From assembly GCA_029168955.1 (NCBI GenBank), contig JAPDOI010000107.1, forward strand, positions 248,001 to 312,000: a stretch of 64,000 nt of DNA. The letters are read 5' to 3'. The DNA comes from Aplectana chamaeleonis. Lineage: Eukaryota; Nematoda; Chromadorea; Rhabditida; Cosmocercidae. The translations under genes and the position numbers were made by a program. Positions 1 through 14,100 of this stretch are shown here, piece by piece (position 1 is the first letter of the stretch; the number at the start of each line of letters is the position of its first letter). The notes under the pieces are model-generated. The model was not told where the DNA came from. It worked only from the letters and a program-made list of their open reading frames with translations, and ran no database searches.

Positions 1-397
1 TTGGCCGCAAATCGAAACTTCAGGGTCTCATTGGAGCACTGGGGTCGAAAGAACTAACGAAAACGAGCCCGAAGGAGCTACATATGGCTCCGAAGTCCGC
101 TCGTGCTAGCCCTTCCGCTAGTTTTCCGAGGAACAGTATGGTCCTCGTCTACATTAGCATTGGAGGAGCGCGGCTGAGTTTTAGCATTGGGGCGCATTTG
201 CTCACGCTGTTTAGTTCAGGCCCAGGCCCGCGCAACTCATCCACCACTGAAATGTGGCTTTCAAAAAGAAGAGCTGATTTTGGATGTTTCGCTGCTTTTT
301 TCATGATTCTTTCTTCACTGATGAAACAATCAGACTCTGAACCTTCGTTTTCTGGTTGAAACTCAAAAACGTTTTTTATCTTGGACACTGCCTTTAA
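1..397. mobile_element. Truncated TTAA-type element related to family B
   Basis: The segment runs into the left edge of the window. It ends with GACACTGCC-TTTAAA at 385-398, the right-hand end shared by family B elements. Interior similarity to family B is weak (CCGCGCAACTCATCCACCACT resembles the CAACTCGTCCACCAT core). The 91- and 107-codon open frames here have no recognisable domain. Confidence 0.45.
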
Positions 398-1329
398 AAA
401 ATATTGGAACCGTGAGACTGCCTTGTTTCTGTCATAAGCCGTTCTGCAGTAGATTCGCGGTATCGAGGACAAAATTTGGGACAGGCTTGCGAACTCGTAA
501 GCAAGCCTCGTGTCCGTTTTGAAGTCGGTGCTTCAAAACTGCCGGGTGGTGACCTGGTGGGCTGCGATCCGGCTAGTCAGCCGAAGATTCACAAAATTCT
601 ATCAGAGATTGGAGGCCAAGTGCGTAGAGCAACAGCTGTACCAGGAAGGACCGCAAGAGTGTATCCGAAACCACCCTTCTCTACCGTAGCGTAATCACCT
701 TAGTTGATTGCAATATTAGACACTGAATGGATTGCCGGATGTGAAGGATTTGGAGAAGAATTCTTCTAATGACCTGTCGTAAACACTCCATCGCCTCAGA
801 TAAGGGCAGTGGTGCGAAAGGCCATGTATGGTTTCACCATTAGATCCAGTCTGGTGAATTGACCAGGTGCGATGATTGCGGCCGGCCGTGCGGCGTTGGT
901 GGTATCACTGGCCAATGAGGTTTCGAGCGCGCGCGGCAATCTACCGTCGCAGCCCCGTCCATTCACAAGATTGAAATGTTTTGTGTACTCAAGATTCATG
1001 GTGTTTTGTCGAAACTTGTCACACAGCAGATGCTGATGTTTTCGGCAACTTTCGGTGTTCTTCGTTTTTTTTGGCGGCCTTTCATTGATTTCGTTTTTTT
1101 AATGTTGTGGGTTGTGGGAATGGCTCCCATCTGAACGAAAGGGGAATTCACAAACTGTTTTCAAGAGACTTCTCCTATAAGATCTTTCTATGAAAGTTGA
1201 TAAAGTTGCTAGAACGATAACCGCTTCGTTAAAACAAAAAATACAAAACATGTTATTAATGTTGAAGTTTGGGCTATTACCTAATTCGTTTGAAAATGGT
1301 ACCGAAAATGCTTCAATGAAAAATAGTCC
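398..1329. other. Unassigned DNA with one weak open frame
   Basis: An open frame at 476-694 (72 codons) shows coding-like composition in its second half (PKIHKILSEIGGQVRRA), but no domain or splice sites could be assigned. Short homopolymers (T6-T7) occur at 1060-1100. Upstream exons of the CDF gene (TM1-3) were looked for here and not seen. Confidence 0.5.
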
Positions 1330-1788
1330 TTAAAGACATCGTACGCGCTGAAAACCACCCACCGTTTTTTGAGTTTGAATCATTGGTTGGGCCCGCCTGA
1401 GGACGTGGGTAGAGTTTCTCGGGTTACCGACGCATCATTGGGAAGATATGGGTGATTGAATGCCTCGAATTCCACCAAAAGAGGCCGGCCTTCCGGCAGC
1501 CATGTGGCCTCAAATGAGAAAAGAAGGTAGCTTATCAACAAATGATACATCAACTTCCACTCATTTACGCGATATAGCTTGTTGAGAAGCTTCTTTCTTT
1601 TTTATTCTAAGCCACATGGCTGTCAGAAAACCAGCCTTTTTTGGTGGAATTCGAGGAATTCGATCACCCATATCTTCCGAATGATGCGTCGGTGACCCGA
1701 GAAACTCTACCCGCGTTCTCAGGCGGGCCTAACCAATGATTCAAACTCAAAAAACGGTGAGTGGTTTTCAGCGCGTACGATGCCTTAA
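1330..1788. mobile_element. Long-TIR fold-back MITE with TTAA ends
   Basis: TTAA at 1330-1333 is followed by AGACATCGTACGCGCTGAAA, and the mirror sequence ends at TTAA 1785-1788. The two arms are inverted copies almost to the centre, about 220 bp each, with a few mismatches. It lies upstream of the CDF TM4 exon. Confidence 0.85.
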
Positions 1789-2038
1789 CTGGAAATCTGT
1801 AGCAATCGTTTAGAAATTTTTACCGACTCCACTGCGATTGTGGAAAGAATCCTCTTTGAAAACTGGAAAAAAGTGCTATTCATCCAGTGCACAAAGGGAA
1901 GCCCCTACTCTTAACGCTTAGGAAAACAGAGTAGGAGAAAGTAATAGAAAGAAAACTTACCATGAAAGGCCGTCGCTAGGTGGGTGCTGTAATTGAGGAG
2001 TTCATTGGATTGTCCTGAACATGGGAAAATATTTCTAG

Positions 2039-2166
2039 AGAAAACCAGAAATGACAACGGTGACAATGCTAATCGTTGGAGTTCAAACCTCGCTGAAAGC
2101 GCTTCTTTCATGGATATGTTTCCGAATGCGAACACCGTCATCTATTTGTGTAGCCATGGATCTCAG
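2039..2166 (+). CDS. CDF transporter exon: TM4 and start of TM5
   Basis: The exon follows an acceptor ATTTCTAG and ends before GTTAGT. It encodes 42 codons plus two bases, from RKPEMTTVT to AMDL with the split codon AG|A. It opens in phase 0, so the missing upstream exon (TM3) must end in phase 0. The start is chosen on the T-rich acceptor; an alternative acceptor a few bases downstream (AACCAG) would shorten it. Confidence 0.82.
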
Positions 2167-5100
2167 GTTAGTCTTCTTCCTCACTTTCCAATAGTTCCTC
2201 ACTTTCCAATAGTGGTTCTCCTATCGTTCTGATGTCTCCTTAACTAATGGTTCAAAATGACTCAAACTTCAGCGTCATGGGCTCACAGAATCTTGGGCGT
2301 CGGTAGCTTGCTTATCCTCTGTTTTGGGGTTAATTTTAGCGTGTGTCATTGCGGATTCACGCTGCGAGCACATATCGCATTGGTTTTCCACGAGCTTCCA
2401 CGCTTGGCCCTCATTAGCTGATCATGTGCTGTTTTATTGAAATTTCATGGTTTTCATAATTTTCATTATTTCTCACAGTTTTTCAACAGTTTTGGATCTG
2501 TACTCTTCTCAGTCCGGCTATTTTATTCCGAACCTCCACGTAGTGTTCGTTACTGACTTTTGACTTTTCATTGATAGTAGATATTTTCAGAATTTTTCTA
2601 TTGTTTAGGGTGGCCCAAATCTCTAAGGAAACCCCCTAATAGGGCTTTTTTCATTTCGAACTTTTTTGTTCGAGGTTTTTTATGTGTGTTTTTGTTGTTT
2701 TACTTCTCCAAAGCCGTTTTTCTCTGGGTATTGATCATTCCCAAAATTTCGTTGTTGAGATTGCAACGCCGATGATTTCCACTATTCCCGAAATCAAAAC
2801 TTCAACAATTGGCCGTTGGATGACAACCGCAGCATATTTAGATCAAAAACTGATGGAAAATGACGTGAGAAATGGGAAAACCTAAAAAAAACTTCGAAAA
2901 ACTCACACAATCAGCTGATGGGGGCGGACGCTTGAGCTCCTACGAAACCGATGCGTCGCGTGTCCGCAGCGCGAGTCCGCAATGGCTTACACTAAAATGA
3001 ACCCAGAACCAGAAGACAAATGTTTCTTTTCCAATCAAACCCCCATTTACCTGAGCATTTTATTTGTAGGAGAGGGAGCTTTACAGCTAGAAACTCCTGA
3101 GAGAAGGTGAGGTCGCACCGTCTACCTTGGGTGTGGAGGATGAACACGCGAAGTTTAGTATTCAGGACTTGTTCGCCTACTTTTGCCATTCGCGTGCAAG
3201 TACTCTGCTCACACATAAAGTGCGCCCGAATGAGACTGGCCGACCATGCGGCCGTCGTGCGTGGCAGGCGGCCGTAGCATGAGCCGCTTTCGGACGAGTG
3301 TTCGAACGTTGCCACCTCGGTTGAGGAGCTGATTGATTGCTTGCTGACAGCCGCTGCGGCCCCGCTTCTAGTGAATAGCTGCGGAGAAAGGCTCGCTGTC
3401 GTTTCGCATTCTCGTATGAGAGCGGCTCACGCGACAGCCGCCTGCCACGTACGGCGGCCGCATGGTTGGCCTGTCTCATTCGGACACACCTTAAGTTCGC
3501 AGTTCCGCTCCGCCACTGCGCTGATGTTTGGGTACCAGATTTATAGTCCTGGGACGTCTACCACGTTCCGGAACATCTCAAGGTATTCCTCATTGAAAAT
3601 TACTAGAAGACAGCGCTCTCGATGAGTTCAGTTTCCAAACTTCTCACTCAAAACCATGCGTTGGCCGCAAAAAATACGAAGAAACGGCGAAAAACGTGCT
3701 GAAACACCTCATTTTAGTAATATTATTTTCTGGCGTGGTTATGACCGGTGAAAAATGGTGCCAATCGAAAATCGAAGAAGATTTTCTGCAAAACGGTATT
3801 GGTTAAGATCCGAAGGAGGAAACGGAGTAACAGAGTAGAAATTTTCCGAAGACGGATTCATTAAAGATTTCAATTTCAAAGCAAACAGCTCCACTGAAAG
3901 TACTGGGGCGGAGTGAGGGTACAGAATTTGGTGAACTCCTGGTGCGTTTTTCGCAGTTTTCTCGTCTCTTCGGCTCTACCCGCGGGCCAAACGACCGTTT
4001 TAGCAGTTAATCTCGAAGTTGTGGATTATCGTAAACACTGCATTCACAGGCAGGATTCGCGATAAACTGGTTGTTGTGCTATCTTCATAGGGATGTAGAT
4101 GCGGCCATCGCAGAAGTGAAAATAAATGGAAAATCGAAGCGCAGGATCAAGGGTGTCCGTCAGCTCCAATTAAGGTGTTTTGTGTATATGTTGTCTTACC
4201 GTCTTTTATTTTGCTCTCAAAGTAATTAGCAGTCTCTCAAATCAGTTAGTATGTAGTTTCTTGAGGTGCAGTACCGAGCACATTTTTTGGCAAAAAAGCG
4301 ATTTGCGGGGTTTCTGCGCTTACAAAGGGTCGCCACAGCTCACTTCAAAGATGACGAAATGAGTTTTTCAGGTAGTTTTCGTGTTCCTCTCAGTGAGGTG
4401 AATGTAATGACATGTGTAAAGAGCCCTTTCAACTCCGATATTTTGTTGAAAAATTAGATTTCTGCTATCATGACCGTCTGATCAGTTCATAATGAGGGGC
4501 TTAGAGGTAAAAATATGCAACTTTTGATAAACTTCTGCAGTTGATTCTATAATTTTATATGGGGCCAAATGAAAGCAATCCAGAAATGACTTCGGAATTG
4601 AAATTGGACTACTTTGATGCATGTTATGGCGTTGCTGCCCTTTGTGATCGCAAAAAACGCAGCAAAACGCTTTCTTTACAAAAAATTTGCTCGGTACTGT
4701 AGTTGACTAGCAACTAATTTAAGAGCGAACAAAAGGCGGTGAATCAGACGCTTATGAAAATCTCATGATTTGGGGGCGGGCGAACACCTGTAATTAGCCG
4801 CTCTGACTTGTTTTTTAACAATAGTTATATCGCGAACCCTGCATATCCGCGAAAGCCCGCTTCTGCCCAGGCAGCCTCCGTTACAGCCATGACGCGCTGC
4901 ATTAGCCCCGAGACGCGGACGACAGCGGTCTAGCGAAACACTACTGCGAGGGTATAAGTAGCTGTCTCCTCTTAATCTGCAACCGACGCCTGATTGTGTG
5001 TGAGACCTAGTGCATACTTCCCGCGACGAGCGACGCGACATAATGCTCTTTACCTATATCGACCGAAAATCGATATTGCTGATATGCACTGTCGCGGACG

Positions 5101-8100
5101 CGCGTCGCGGAAAGTATGCGCTAGGCCTGAGGGGTCCTGTATGAGCCGTGGCACCGCCGTAAGGCTGCAAGTAGAGTTCCGCCGCCGAAAGGCGCGGCAG
5201 CATGCAATGGAGGAGGATCGATCGTGCGGCGCCGCATGATCGATACTCCTCCATTGCATGCTGCCGGGCCTTTCAGCGGCGAGACTCTACTCGACCCCTA
5301 ATGGGCTACGCGATCGAGCCTCACTCGCGCTGTGTTCTCGTTTGCGCTGGATGGCCTGCGATAGGATAGATATCTCATTCCGGATGCATTCAACGAATGT
5401 TCCTAGTAATCACCGCCTTCTGATCATTTGTCCTATGGCAGGCTAGCGCAATTGAGCACGCGGCGCGACCGCAGGCAGCCGGTTTTAGCTCGTTCGCGTA
5501 CCCCACTACGGCGGTGTCAGAGGTTAAAGGCAGCGTCCACGAATGATATCATATTCGAGTTCGACTCAAAAACGGGGTTGCGTGGTTGTCAGCTATCGAA
5601 TAGTGAAGAAACAGCGAAGAAAAACGCTCAGAATAAGCCAAAGTGATGGTTTCTAACGTACGTACAGGTTCAGGGCGTGGAGGAGCTTACGCGGACTGCT
5701 TGTGTCCGCAAGCGCTCTCTAATGACGCAATGTGCGCGAATCGATCAGGCTGGGCGTGGCGAATTTGCATTGCGATTTGCCATCAAAAACGTCCGTGGCG
5801 CTACAAGGTCGCCAAAATGGGCGGGGCGGGCTAAGCAGGCGTAGTGGGCTAACGAAATCTTCCCATGCCTGCCGTTTTTATCGATTTCTTGCCCGTTTTC
5901 TCTGCTTTCTTTGACCCTATCCCTTCCAGCATCTGCCAGCGTTTCACACTGAAAACTCAAAAACGGGATCTTTCGTGAGCAATGTAAATGTAAGTGGTGG
6001 GAGATGAGCACGAATGCATGAGTTCAGTTCGCTCAGCTGAGATGATCTTTTTTCAGAAACGACGTCCTCAGCCGAATTTGTGCTGTCCTGTTTGCTCACA
6101 TTGGTGATAGGTACTGGAGGCTTGCCGATCCCATTGGAGCGATCTTCTTATGGTAAGTAAGGCACTAATCCTCTCGATTCAACGTTTTTTAAATCAGCAT
6201 CAACGCTCAAAAATTGGCGTCGGTTTTTAGACCTAAATGAAAGCTTTGGAGCTGGTAGTATTGGAGACAGAAAAAAACCGACGAAATTTCGATGCAAAAG
6301 AAGTAACGGGTTGTTTTGTATTGGAATGGAAGTGGACGAGTTACTCCGGCGTTTATCACTTGGTTGAGATTGCCAATCTAATAAGCTCGTACAATTTGTA
6401 CCACGACGCCTAAAGACACAGGACACCCAAAAATTACTCTTCAAGTGTTATGCCTATCTTGGAGAAATCACGCGCTGATCACAATGTTATCTCTAAAATC
6501 GCTTAAAGGCAGTGGTCGCGCTCAAATATGCTCGTCTTCCTTCCCTCTCTAAACCCTTTTCTGGGTATAGAGTAGTAGAACCTATAAGAAAAAATCGCGA
6601 AAAAATAGCTGCTCTGGGCCAAATTCGAAGCCTGAACTTTCTTGTCTTTTGATGGTGGACGAGTCCACCCCACATCATCCGCATCGATGATCTCTAATAT
6701 CAAGAACATCAGCTGGCTTGAAATTGAATTTCAATCAATGAACTTTCGGATTTATATACACATCTAGTCAAAAACATTGGTTGAAGTGCTTGCTTTCATT
6801 GTTCAACTGGTTTATTAGGTAAATTTGCATTTATTCCTTCCTCTGAGTGTCGATGATTCTTGACTGCTTGGCATGACACTGTGATCTTTCTCTGCACGTG
6901 TGCACGAACTGGAAATTTAGGGTCTTAATAACTCTAATTTAAGCCCGTTTTTCACAGCGCTACCTTCATAGTTTTTGAGCTGTTTTATATCTAAGCTGAT
7001 TTCTGTAGTTTTTTCGATAACGTTTTTCATCGTGACCACTGCCTTTAAAGGCAGTGTCCACGATGAAAACCATGTTTGATTTTTTTGGTGGAGATCGGCA
7101 GCTGCGGGGCCTAGCGCAACTCTAACGTTGGAGAAACTAAGAAAAGTGAGCTCAGAACGGTCACAAATTTGGACAACCGTCAGCTCGTCACACCCCAGAT
7201 GCACTTTCCACGCCCACCGACGTGAACAAATGAATGCTCGAGATTGCGAGATGAGCGATAGTTTCCGATCAATCTCATTCATTTTCAACTTCTCTCTTAA
7301 CTCAGGTCAGCTCGCATACATCGGCTGCAAAAAACGGAAGTTAGTACAAGCCTCGGACAACCCGTCCACCATGCTTCCTTAGCTCAATTTTTGAGGGACC
7401 ATAACTCCGTTCCTAGAAGGTCGTAAACGGTTCCAAAAACATTGGAATCAGCATGGGACCGCCTTCGAGATAGGCGGGAAAGCAGAAAAACGATTCTTAT
7501 CTTCTACTTTGCAGCCGCAGGAAGGTTTTTGTCAAAGGTTCAAGAAACGGGCGACTGAAACCGGATTCAACCACAAATCCATTGTTGTAAGAGTGGTAGG
7601 CCTCTTTGGGCATTCGAATAGGTGTTCAGTTGTGTGGCCACGGCTACCACAGTCCGGGCACTCGTCCGTCTTACTGCGATCGATCTTATGCAAGAATGAC
7701 ATCAGCATAGGGGAATGACCGCAGCGTAACGAGGCAATGGGTACTTCTAGCCCGCCTACCGAGTTCTATCTCGGTGTCGCTGACTATGGGTGGTGCGACC
7801 CCCAATATGGGATTGAAGGTCATCCTACTCAAGTGATCCCTGACGAACTTGGTGTGCTCCGCACGTAAAAGACGCAGACGATCCAGTTGGGAGTCCGTCC
7901 ATCTTTGTATATTGATTTTCTCGGGAGCATCCGCAAAAGGCCTTATTTGTCTCTCTCTCACGGGATTCATGATCCTTCTTAATGGGTGGTCAGGCTGCTT
8001 GACAATGTTAATAACCAGTTGCTGCGCTTGGAGTTGGCAGTGCTCCTTAACTGGCAGAATTCGGGTTCAGCATGAAGATGTTCCACTGTGGTGCTTTTAG

Positions 8101-11100
8101 CACACCCTGTGGCAATCCGAAGAGCAGCATTTTGAACTCGCTGCATCTCTGTCCACGATGAATCCGATATCATGTGCTGCCATACCGGTGCAGCGTACTT
8201 CAACGCCAGCTGCAATATCGCCTTGTAGGTGGTCAAGATTGTCTCCTTGCTACTTCCCCACGACGTTCCTCCCAGAGCTCGTAGGACGTTGAGCTTTGCT
8301 TTCACTGTAGCCTGTTTCTGCTCAGTATTCTTGTGGAACCTCAACGAAGGATCCAATACTAGGCCGAGCAGCTTAGGAAAACGTGCGGCAGGCAGACGAG
8401 CGTCATCCCAGTTCACAACGGGATGAGCACTGTGTTCCTTAGGGTCAGTGGAGAAAACTGATACAGATGATTTAGCGGCAGAGACAGTGAGCATCATATC
8501 ATCGAGAAAGCTTTTCAGGACGACGAGGTAGCTATTGACCTTGCGTGCAGCTACATTAATGTCTCTGTCCCGGCACAAGATGGTGATGTCATCCGCATAC
8601 GCACCGACTTTGATGTCACTTGGGAGGACGGTCAAATCTTCAAGGTAAAGACTGAACAGAGCAGGCGATATCACTCCTCCTTGAGGGACACCGGCAGCAA
8701 TTAGGATTCTATTAGAGAAACGTCCCTGATACAACCCTTTTGCTCGGCGTCCTTTGATAAGGGCAGTAATCCATCGCTTCTGCCAAGCAGGGATGGTGGA
8801 CCTCAATAGCTTCTCAGACAGTATGCCCAAGTTGACAGTGTCAAACGCCTTCGTGAGGTCCAGGGCTACTCCAACAGTGCGTTGAGGTTTTTTGGCGTTG
8901 AAGCCATCCAAAACATAGCTCACAATCTCCAGCAGCGCCGTGGTGGTAGAGTGTAATTTGCGGAATCCGTGCTGGTGCTGCTGATTGTTATTATGCTCGG
9001 CAAGCTCCTTGACGACCAGTTTCTCAGCGACCTTTGCGATTGGTGATAAAAGAGTTATTGGCCTGTATCCCTTAGCCGTCGATGGTGATTTACCTGCCTT
9101 AGGCAACGGAATGACGCTTGCCATTTTCCTGTCTTGGGGTACGATGCACATGCGAAAGGATGTGTTGATGACGTCAGCCAGGATTGGCATAATCTCAGTC
9201 GGCAGTTTCTTCAAGATCGCTGGACTAAAGCCATCCGGCCCTACAGCCTTCGAGCTGCGCATCTCTTGTACCACCTTTTCAATCTGCGCGGGCGTCGCTG
9301 CTTCTGCTTTATTCATGAGTCGCAACTTACGGAGCTCTTTTACAGTCACTCGATTCTGTTTCCCTCTCTTAGCCTGAGTTATGAAAAAATTCTTTCCGAG
9401 AGCAGTTACAGCCTCCTTTCCCGATTTGAAAACTCCACTCTCGAACTCGATCGTGGAATAGTTGGTGGAGGTGCTCTTGCCCGAGATCTTCTTTAGAACT
9501 TTCCAAGTTGACGCTCCATCACTCTTGAAATTCATCTTCTCCGTGAATTTCTCCCAACACTCCTTCTTGTGCCTGTTCAGATCTCGCTTAATCTCGCTAT
9601 CCAGCTCAGCAATGGTCGGATCCAGATGATCTGCCACTCTCTTTGCATCCCTTGTCCTTCTCTTCTCCAAGATTTCCGTGGTGACATTGGGAAAGAAGGT
9701 CTTAACTCGGCCCTCCGGAATGGCGGCTTTCATTGCCTTGCGAATCGCGTCAGTCAAGTGACGTTCTTTCTGGTGCACGTTTCCATTCCATGGGTAGTCA
9801 GCCACATGGCGAAGTGCCACCTCCCTGATCAAGCGCCAGTCTGCAAGGCAAAGATTAAGATAAGACCTTTGACGGATACCTGAATAAGGAGCAAGAGAAT
9901 TAGAGAGATCGAGATGGACAAAAACGGGGATATGATCACTGGACAGAGTTGTAGCGGTAGACCAAGAGCAGGCGCTGGAGAGATGAGATTATACAAGAAA
10001 GATGTCTGGACTAGAGGATCGGCCGTTGGCCGGGAGACGAATGGGCTGATCATCGTTGAGAATGACCAGATCGCCCTCCTCCGCCCATTCTTCGACGTCT
10101 TCTCCTCTAGCGTCAGTGTCAAGCGACGAGCAGAATGTATGAGCATTGAAATCGCCTGCGAAGACAACAGAGGTTAAAAGGGAGCAAACGATTCTTATTG
10201 TGAACACTGCCTTTAAAGGCAGCGTTCACGACGATCATCCTCATTGACTTTACACAGTGAACTGATGAGCGAGGATCCTGGGCTTCCAGTGTCGAAAGAA
10301 CGGTAGAAAACTAGCCAGGAGCGGCAAAATAACGGCTGCAAACAAGCGTTTTGGTGCCCCAGACAGGCCTGGTGCCCCAGATCCGCCCCCTAGAAATGAA
10401 CAAAAGAAGACTCAGATCACAGGAATGAGCAAGTCAAGGAAGTGCTGATTCTGATAAACTCGGGTTGTGAATAGGCTCCCAAACATCTTTGGATAGCATC
10501 GACAGCTGCTATTCATCCCCCAAAATGGGCGGAGTCGTACCCTCCTAAGATGCCTGTCGTGAGGGCGTGGGTTGACTTTGAATAGTAGTTGGGGAATGGA
10601 AGGGTGCGCATAGTGGGGGTACTGGGGAGTAGAATCAGTGCCATTGCGACCACCGCTGTGCTGTTCTCAGTTACGGGTATCGCTTTCTACCCATGCTCCT
10701 ACGGTACCCCTTGACCACTGAATTCTCTATGACTGCTAAACCACGTCTCCATTTGCTTGAATCATAAGTGAGGCAAAAACACGTATAAAATAGTTCGTAA
10801 TCTACTTTAATTATTGCTTAATCACTAGAAAAACTTAGTTTCAGTGAAATAACTTCAATCATATGAAAGACAAACGCTGAAATCAGCAGCAAAGAAAAGT
10901 TACAGAAATTGATGGCGCAGGTCATAACATCTTAAAGGCACAGTCCAAGCTCAAGGACGAAATCTGAGATTCCCACATGGTTGTGAAGTAGACCCACCCC
11001 ATATAACACCTGCCAAGTGCGAGTTCTCAATTCCTTCGAATAAGCGAGATATAGGAGGAAGCCACCCTGGGGCGCCCACCTCCGGAAGCCACTTTGGCAC

Positions 11101-14100
11101 GCCCCTTTTACGATCTTTCGAGCTCAACAGTGGCGAGATAAGCGATGGTTTTCGATCACTTGCACCGTTCTTCCCTTCATTCTCAACCTATCTCTTTGCC
11201 CAGGTCGGCTGGCATACATCGGCTGCAAATGAAGGAAGTTACAAGCCTCGGACAACTCGTCCACCATACTTTTGTAGCTAAATTTTTGAGGGGCCATAAC
11301 TTCGTTCCTAGGGGGTCTTGTAGGATTCCAGAGACATCATTGGAATCAGTGTAGGACCGTTCTCAAGATAAGCAGAAAAACAGGAGAGCGATTCTGAGGT
11401 TGGACTGTGCCTTTAAACAAAATGGAATTGGACATTCGTGAGGAGCAGTACTTATGAGAAACGCTCAAATAAACAAGGAAGCATGATTAACGCACTCAAC
11501 TTTCACAAAACAAAGCTAATATCATTCACAGTCGCAGCAAAGAACTTAAGGACCACTTTTCCCTGAACAAAATTTTCACGAAATTTTTGAATCAATCAAA
11601 AATAAGGGAGAAATTGCACTGTATATAGGAACAAACATATGTAAATCGTAGGATGTTCTGAATGCCGGTAATTTTTAATGTTCGCTTAAAGGCAGCGTAC
11701 GCGCAACGAACCGTGTTCAATTTTTTAACCATTTTGCGCGGCTAGGCCTACCAAATCGTGACATATAGCCCAGAAGCCAAGCAAAACCCTCATGTTTCGG
11801 GGAAAAACTCGCTCGGAAATCCCGAAGTATTTCGCTACCTTTTTTCACGTCTATCAGGTGAGTATTGTGTAGTACACAAATGTCGAAAAAATGGACGTCT
11901 GAAATGTTTTAGCCCATTTAACAGCTTAGGTTAATTATTTCTTTTGGCGTTTTCATTGTTAAAGGCACAGTCCAACCACAGAGGTAATTTTTGATGTTAT
12001 GGTCCAGTCGCCGCCTATAGCAACCCTGCCGAGCACGAAATCTCATTTCGCTCAAATAAGCGAGAAAAAGCTAGGAAAAAGTCGGCCACGCTCCCTTTGA
12101 AGAAAAAATGGGTAACGCCCTCGGTCAGGTTTCCGACCTCTATAGGGTAGAGACGCTCGAATGATTTTATTCAAATCCTATGTTCTTCCATTTGTTTTCG
12201 GGCTGGCTTTATATTTTCGCCTGCTACACAACGATGGCTGCGAATAACGAGAAAATACGGGCTTGAGACAACTCGTCCGAGATTTTCTAGCCGTTCGAAA
12301 TCGAAATTTTTGAGGAGCCGTAACTTCGTTTGTAGTGAGTTCTGAGCAATTCTCGAGACACCATTGTGATCAGCGTGAAATATTGTTCCAAGATAGGCAG
12401 AAAAATGAAAAATCGATTCCGAGGTTGGACTGTGTCTTTAAGAATTCTCCAAAAACAAGAAGCCTCCAATACACACTTTTGAACGCGAGGATCTCTTGAA
12501 ATAAGAAATATTTAACCTTGGTTTTCCGCGGCCTTTCGAACCCTGTCGGGGCGCTTGTGCTCCTTGTGCTTCATGATCGACCGGGAAAACGCCTTTTCAG
12601 ACCACAGAACAGTTCTCAAGAGGCTATAGCACTTTAAATGCAGGATTGAAGACTCAAACTTTGCCAGCTATCTCCACTTGGCTCAAACATTGGATTGAGA
12701 AGAAAAACCGAAACGTAGTTTTCTGCGCGGACGCTGCCTTTAAGAATCGGGACGGTTTAGGGCGCAGAGCTCTTTTGCAGGTTTTTCGTTATGGATCGAT
12801 ATAGGGGAAAATTCGAAACCCTCCTCCCTAGAATTTTCGAAAAAGCTTTTGCAAGAAAAACGTGAGCCTACAAACATAGCATTTTTCCGATGATTTCTCT
12901 AATGTAGGTTTTCCAAGGCAGCGCACACGCTCGCAAATGTGGTGGAGATAGCAACGTCAACGAGGTCACGAAGCTCCTATTAAAGCGCTCACGCCACCGC
13001 AAGCGCCCAAATAAAGCCAGAACGGCCGTATTTGAGCTATATCGAGTCACCAAATCATCCGTTCTCCGCCCACTCTCAATACTGGTTCCGCCCCTCAGTA
13101 CCAACACCCTTACAAAAAGTACTGCAATTTTCTCATTTTAATCGAGTTTTCTGGGGTTTTCATCACGTTTCTGTACTAAAAGCTCCAAAGTTTGAACTCA
13201 TGGCATAATATTGATTTCATTTTTGAGCGCGTACGTTCCAATTGACGGAAAGGACTTTTCTCGCCATATAAACACCGTTCTAGGTACACAGGTTATGAAA
13301 AATTGATTGGCACTACAAAATTTGTTAAATTGCGCCATGCCAAATTTTATAGATGTTAATTTTTCGATATGTAAATACGGCAGTTTATGCTCAAAAATGC
13401 GCCGTAGTCTTTTAGCATGAGGAAATGTGAAAAAAAATTAAGAAATTCGACTCAATCTTTCTCATTTCTTTTGACTGAATGCCTTTTTTTCATATGAAGC
13501 CTTCTCGCGAAAGCCCGTGCGCAAGAGACCGTTCTTACATACGGGTATGCCAAAAAAGTTTTCCGATTTGTCATTTTATTTCATTCCGCTGTGGAATGGT
13601 TATCCCGTTACGATTCCGGTAGGTGTTAAAATGGAAAAGCAAGTAAACAGGCTTCTGGCTTTTGTGAACCTTATCAAGCCCATCATTTCATTTCATATCA
13701 TGATCATTTTGTACAAAAACAAAAGTATGATCTGCCTCTTGAAAAACGGTTTTTGTGTTGTATTGCTATTATTCAAAAACGTGAAAGTTTTTGAGTCTAA
13801 CTTTTTTAGGTTTTTTTTATTCTAGCGGACCTGAACTGATACGGCGCATTAATAAGCATGGCCTTAAAGGCAGTGTTTACGATAATCTTCAATTTTGAGA
13901 TTATTCGCTATATTGATTAAGTAGCCTCCGGGTAGAACGAAATTGAGAAAAACGCACCAGAATTACACGAAATCCTCAAAGGCACAGTGCAAGCTCAGGG
14001 GCGAAACCTGAGATTTCCACATAATTGTGAAGTAGACCCACCCATACAGCACCTGCCAAGTGCGAGCTTTCAATTCCTCCGAATAAGCGAGATATAGGAG

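Larger units (their letters stand above)
7045..10216 (+). mobile_element. Family B TTAA element split by a LINE
   Basis: The left part 7045-7500 and right tail 10186-10216 together match family B copies at 17239-17732, 19002-19489 and 37567-38060. The LINE interrupts at AAACGATTCTTAT. Its right TTAA (10213-10216) starts a family C copy. Confidence 0.88.

Noticed and set aside
1911..2141. Minus-strand exon with donor ATG|GTAAGTTT and tail NELLNYSTHLATAFH
   Set aside because: The plus strand of the same stretch is the CDF TM4 exon with family-consistent sequence and phase; the minus reading is taken as chance.
5050..5260. Mirror-image frames on both strands
   Set aside because: They are the two arms of palindromes centred near 5065 and 5230.
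8229..9883. Plus-strand open frames of 65-130 codons
   Set aside because: Antisense shadows of the LINE reverse transcriptase.
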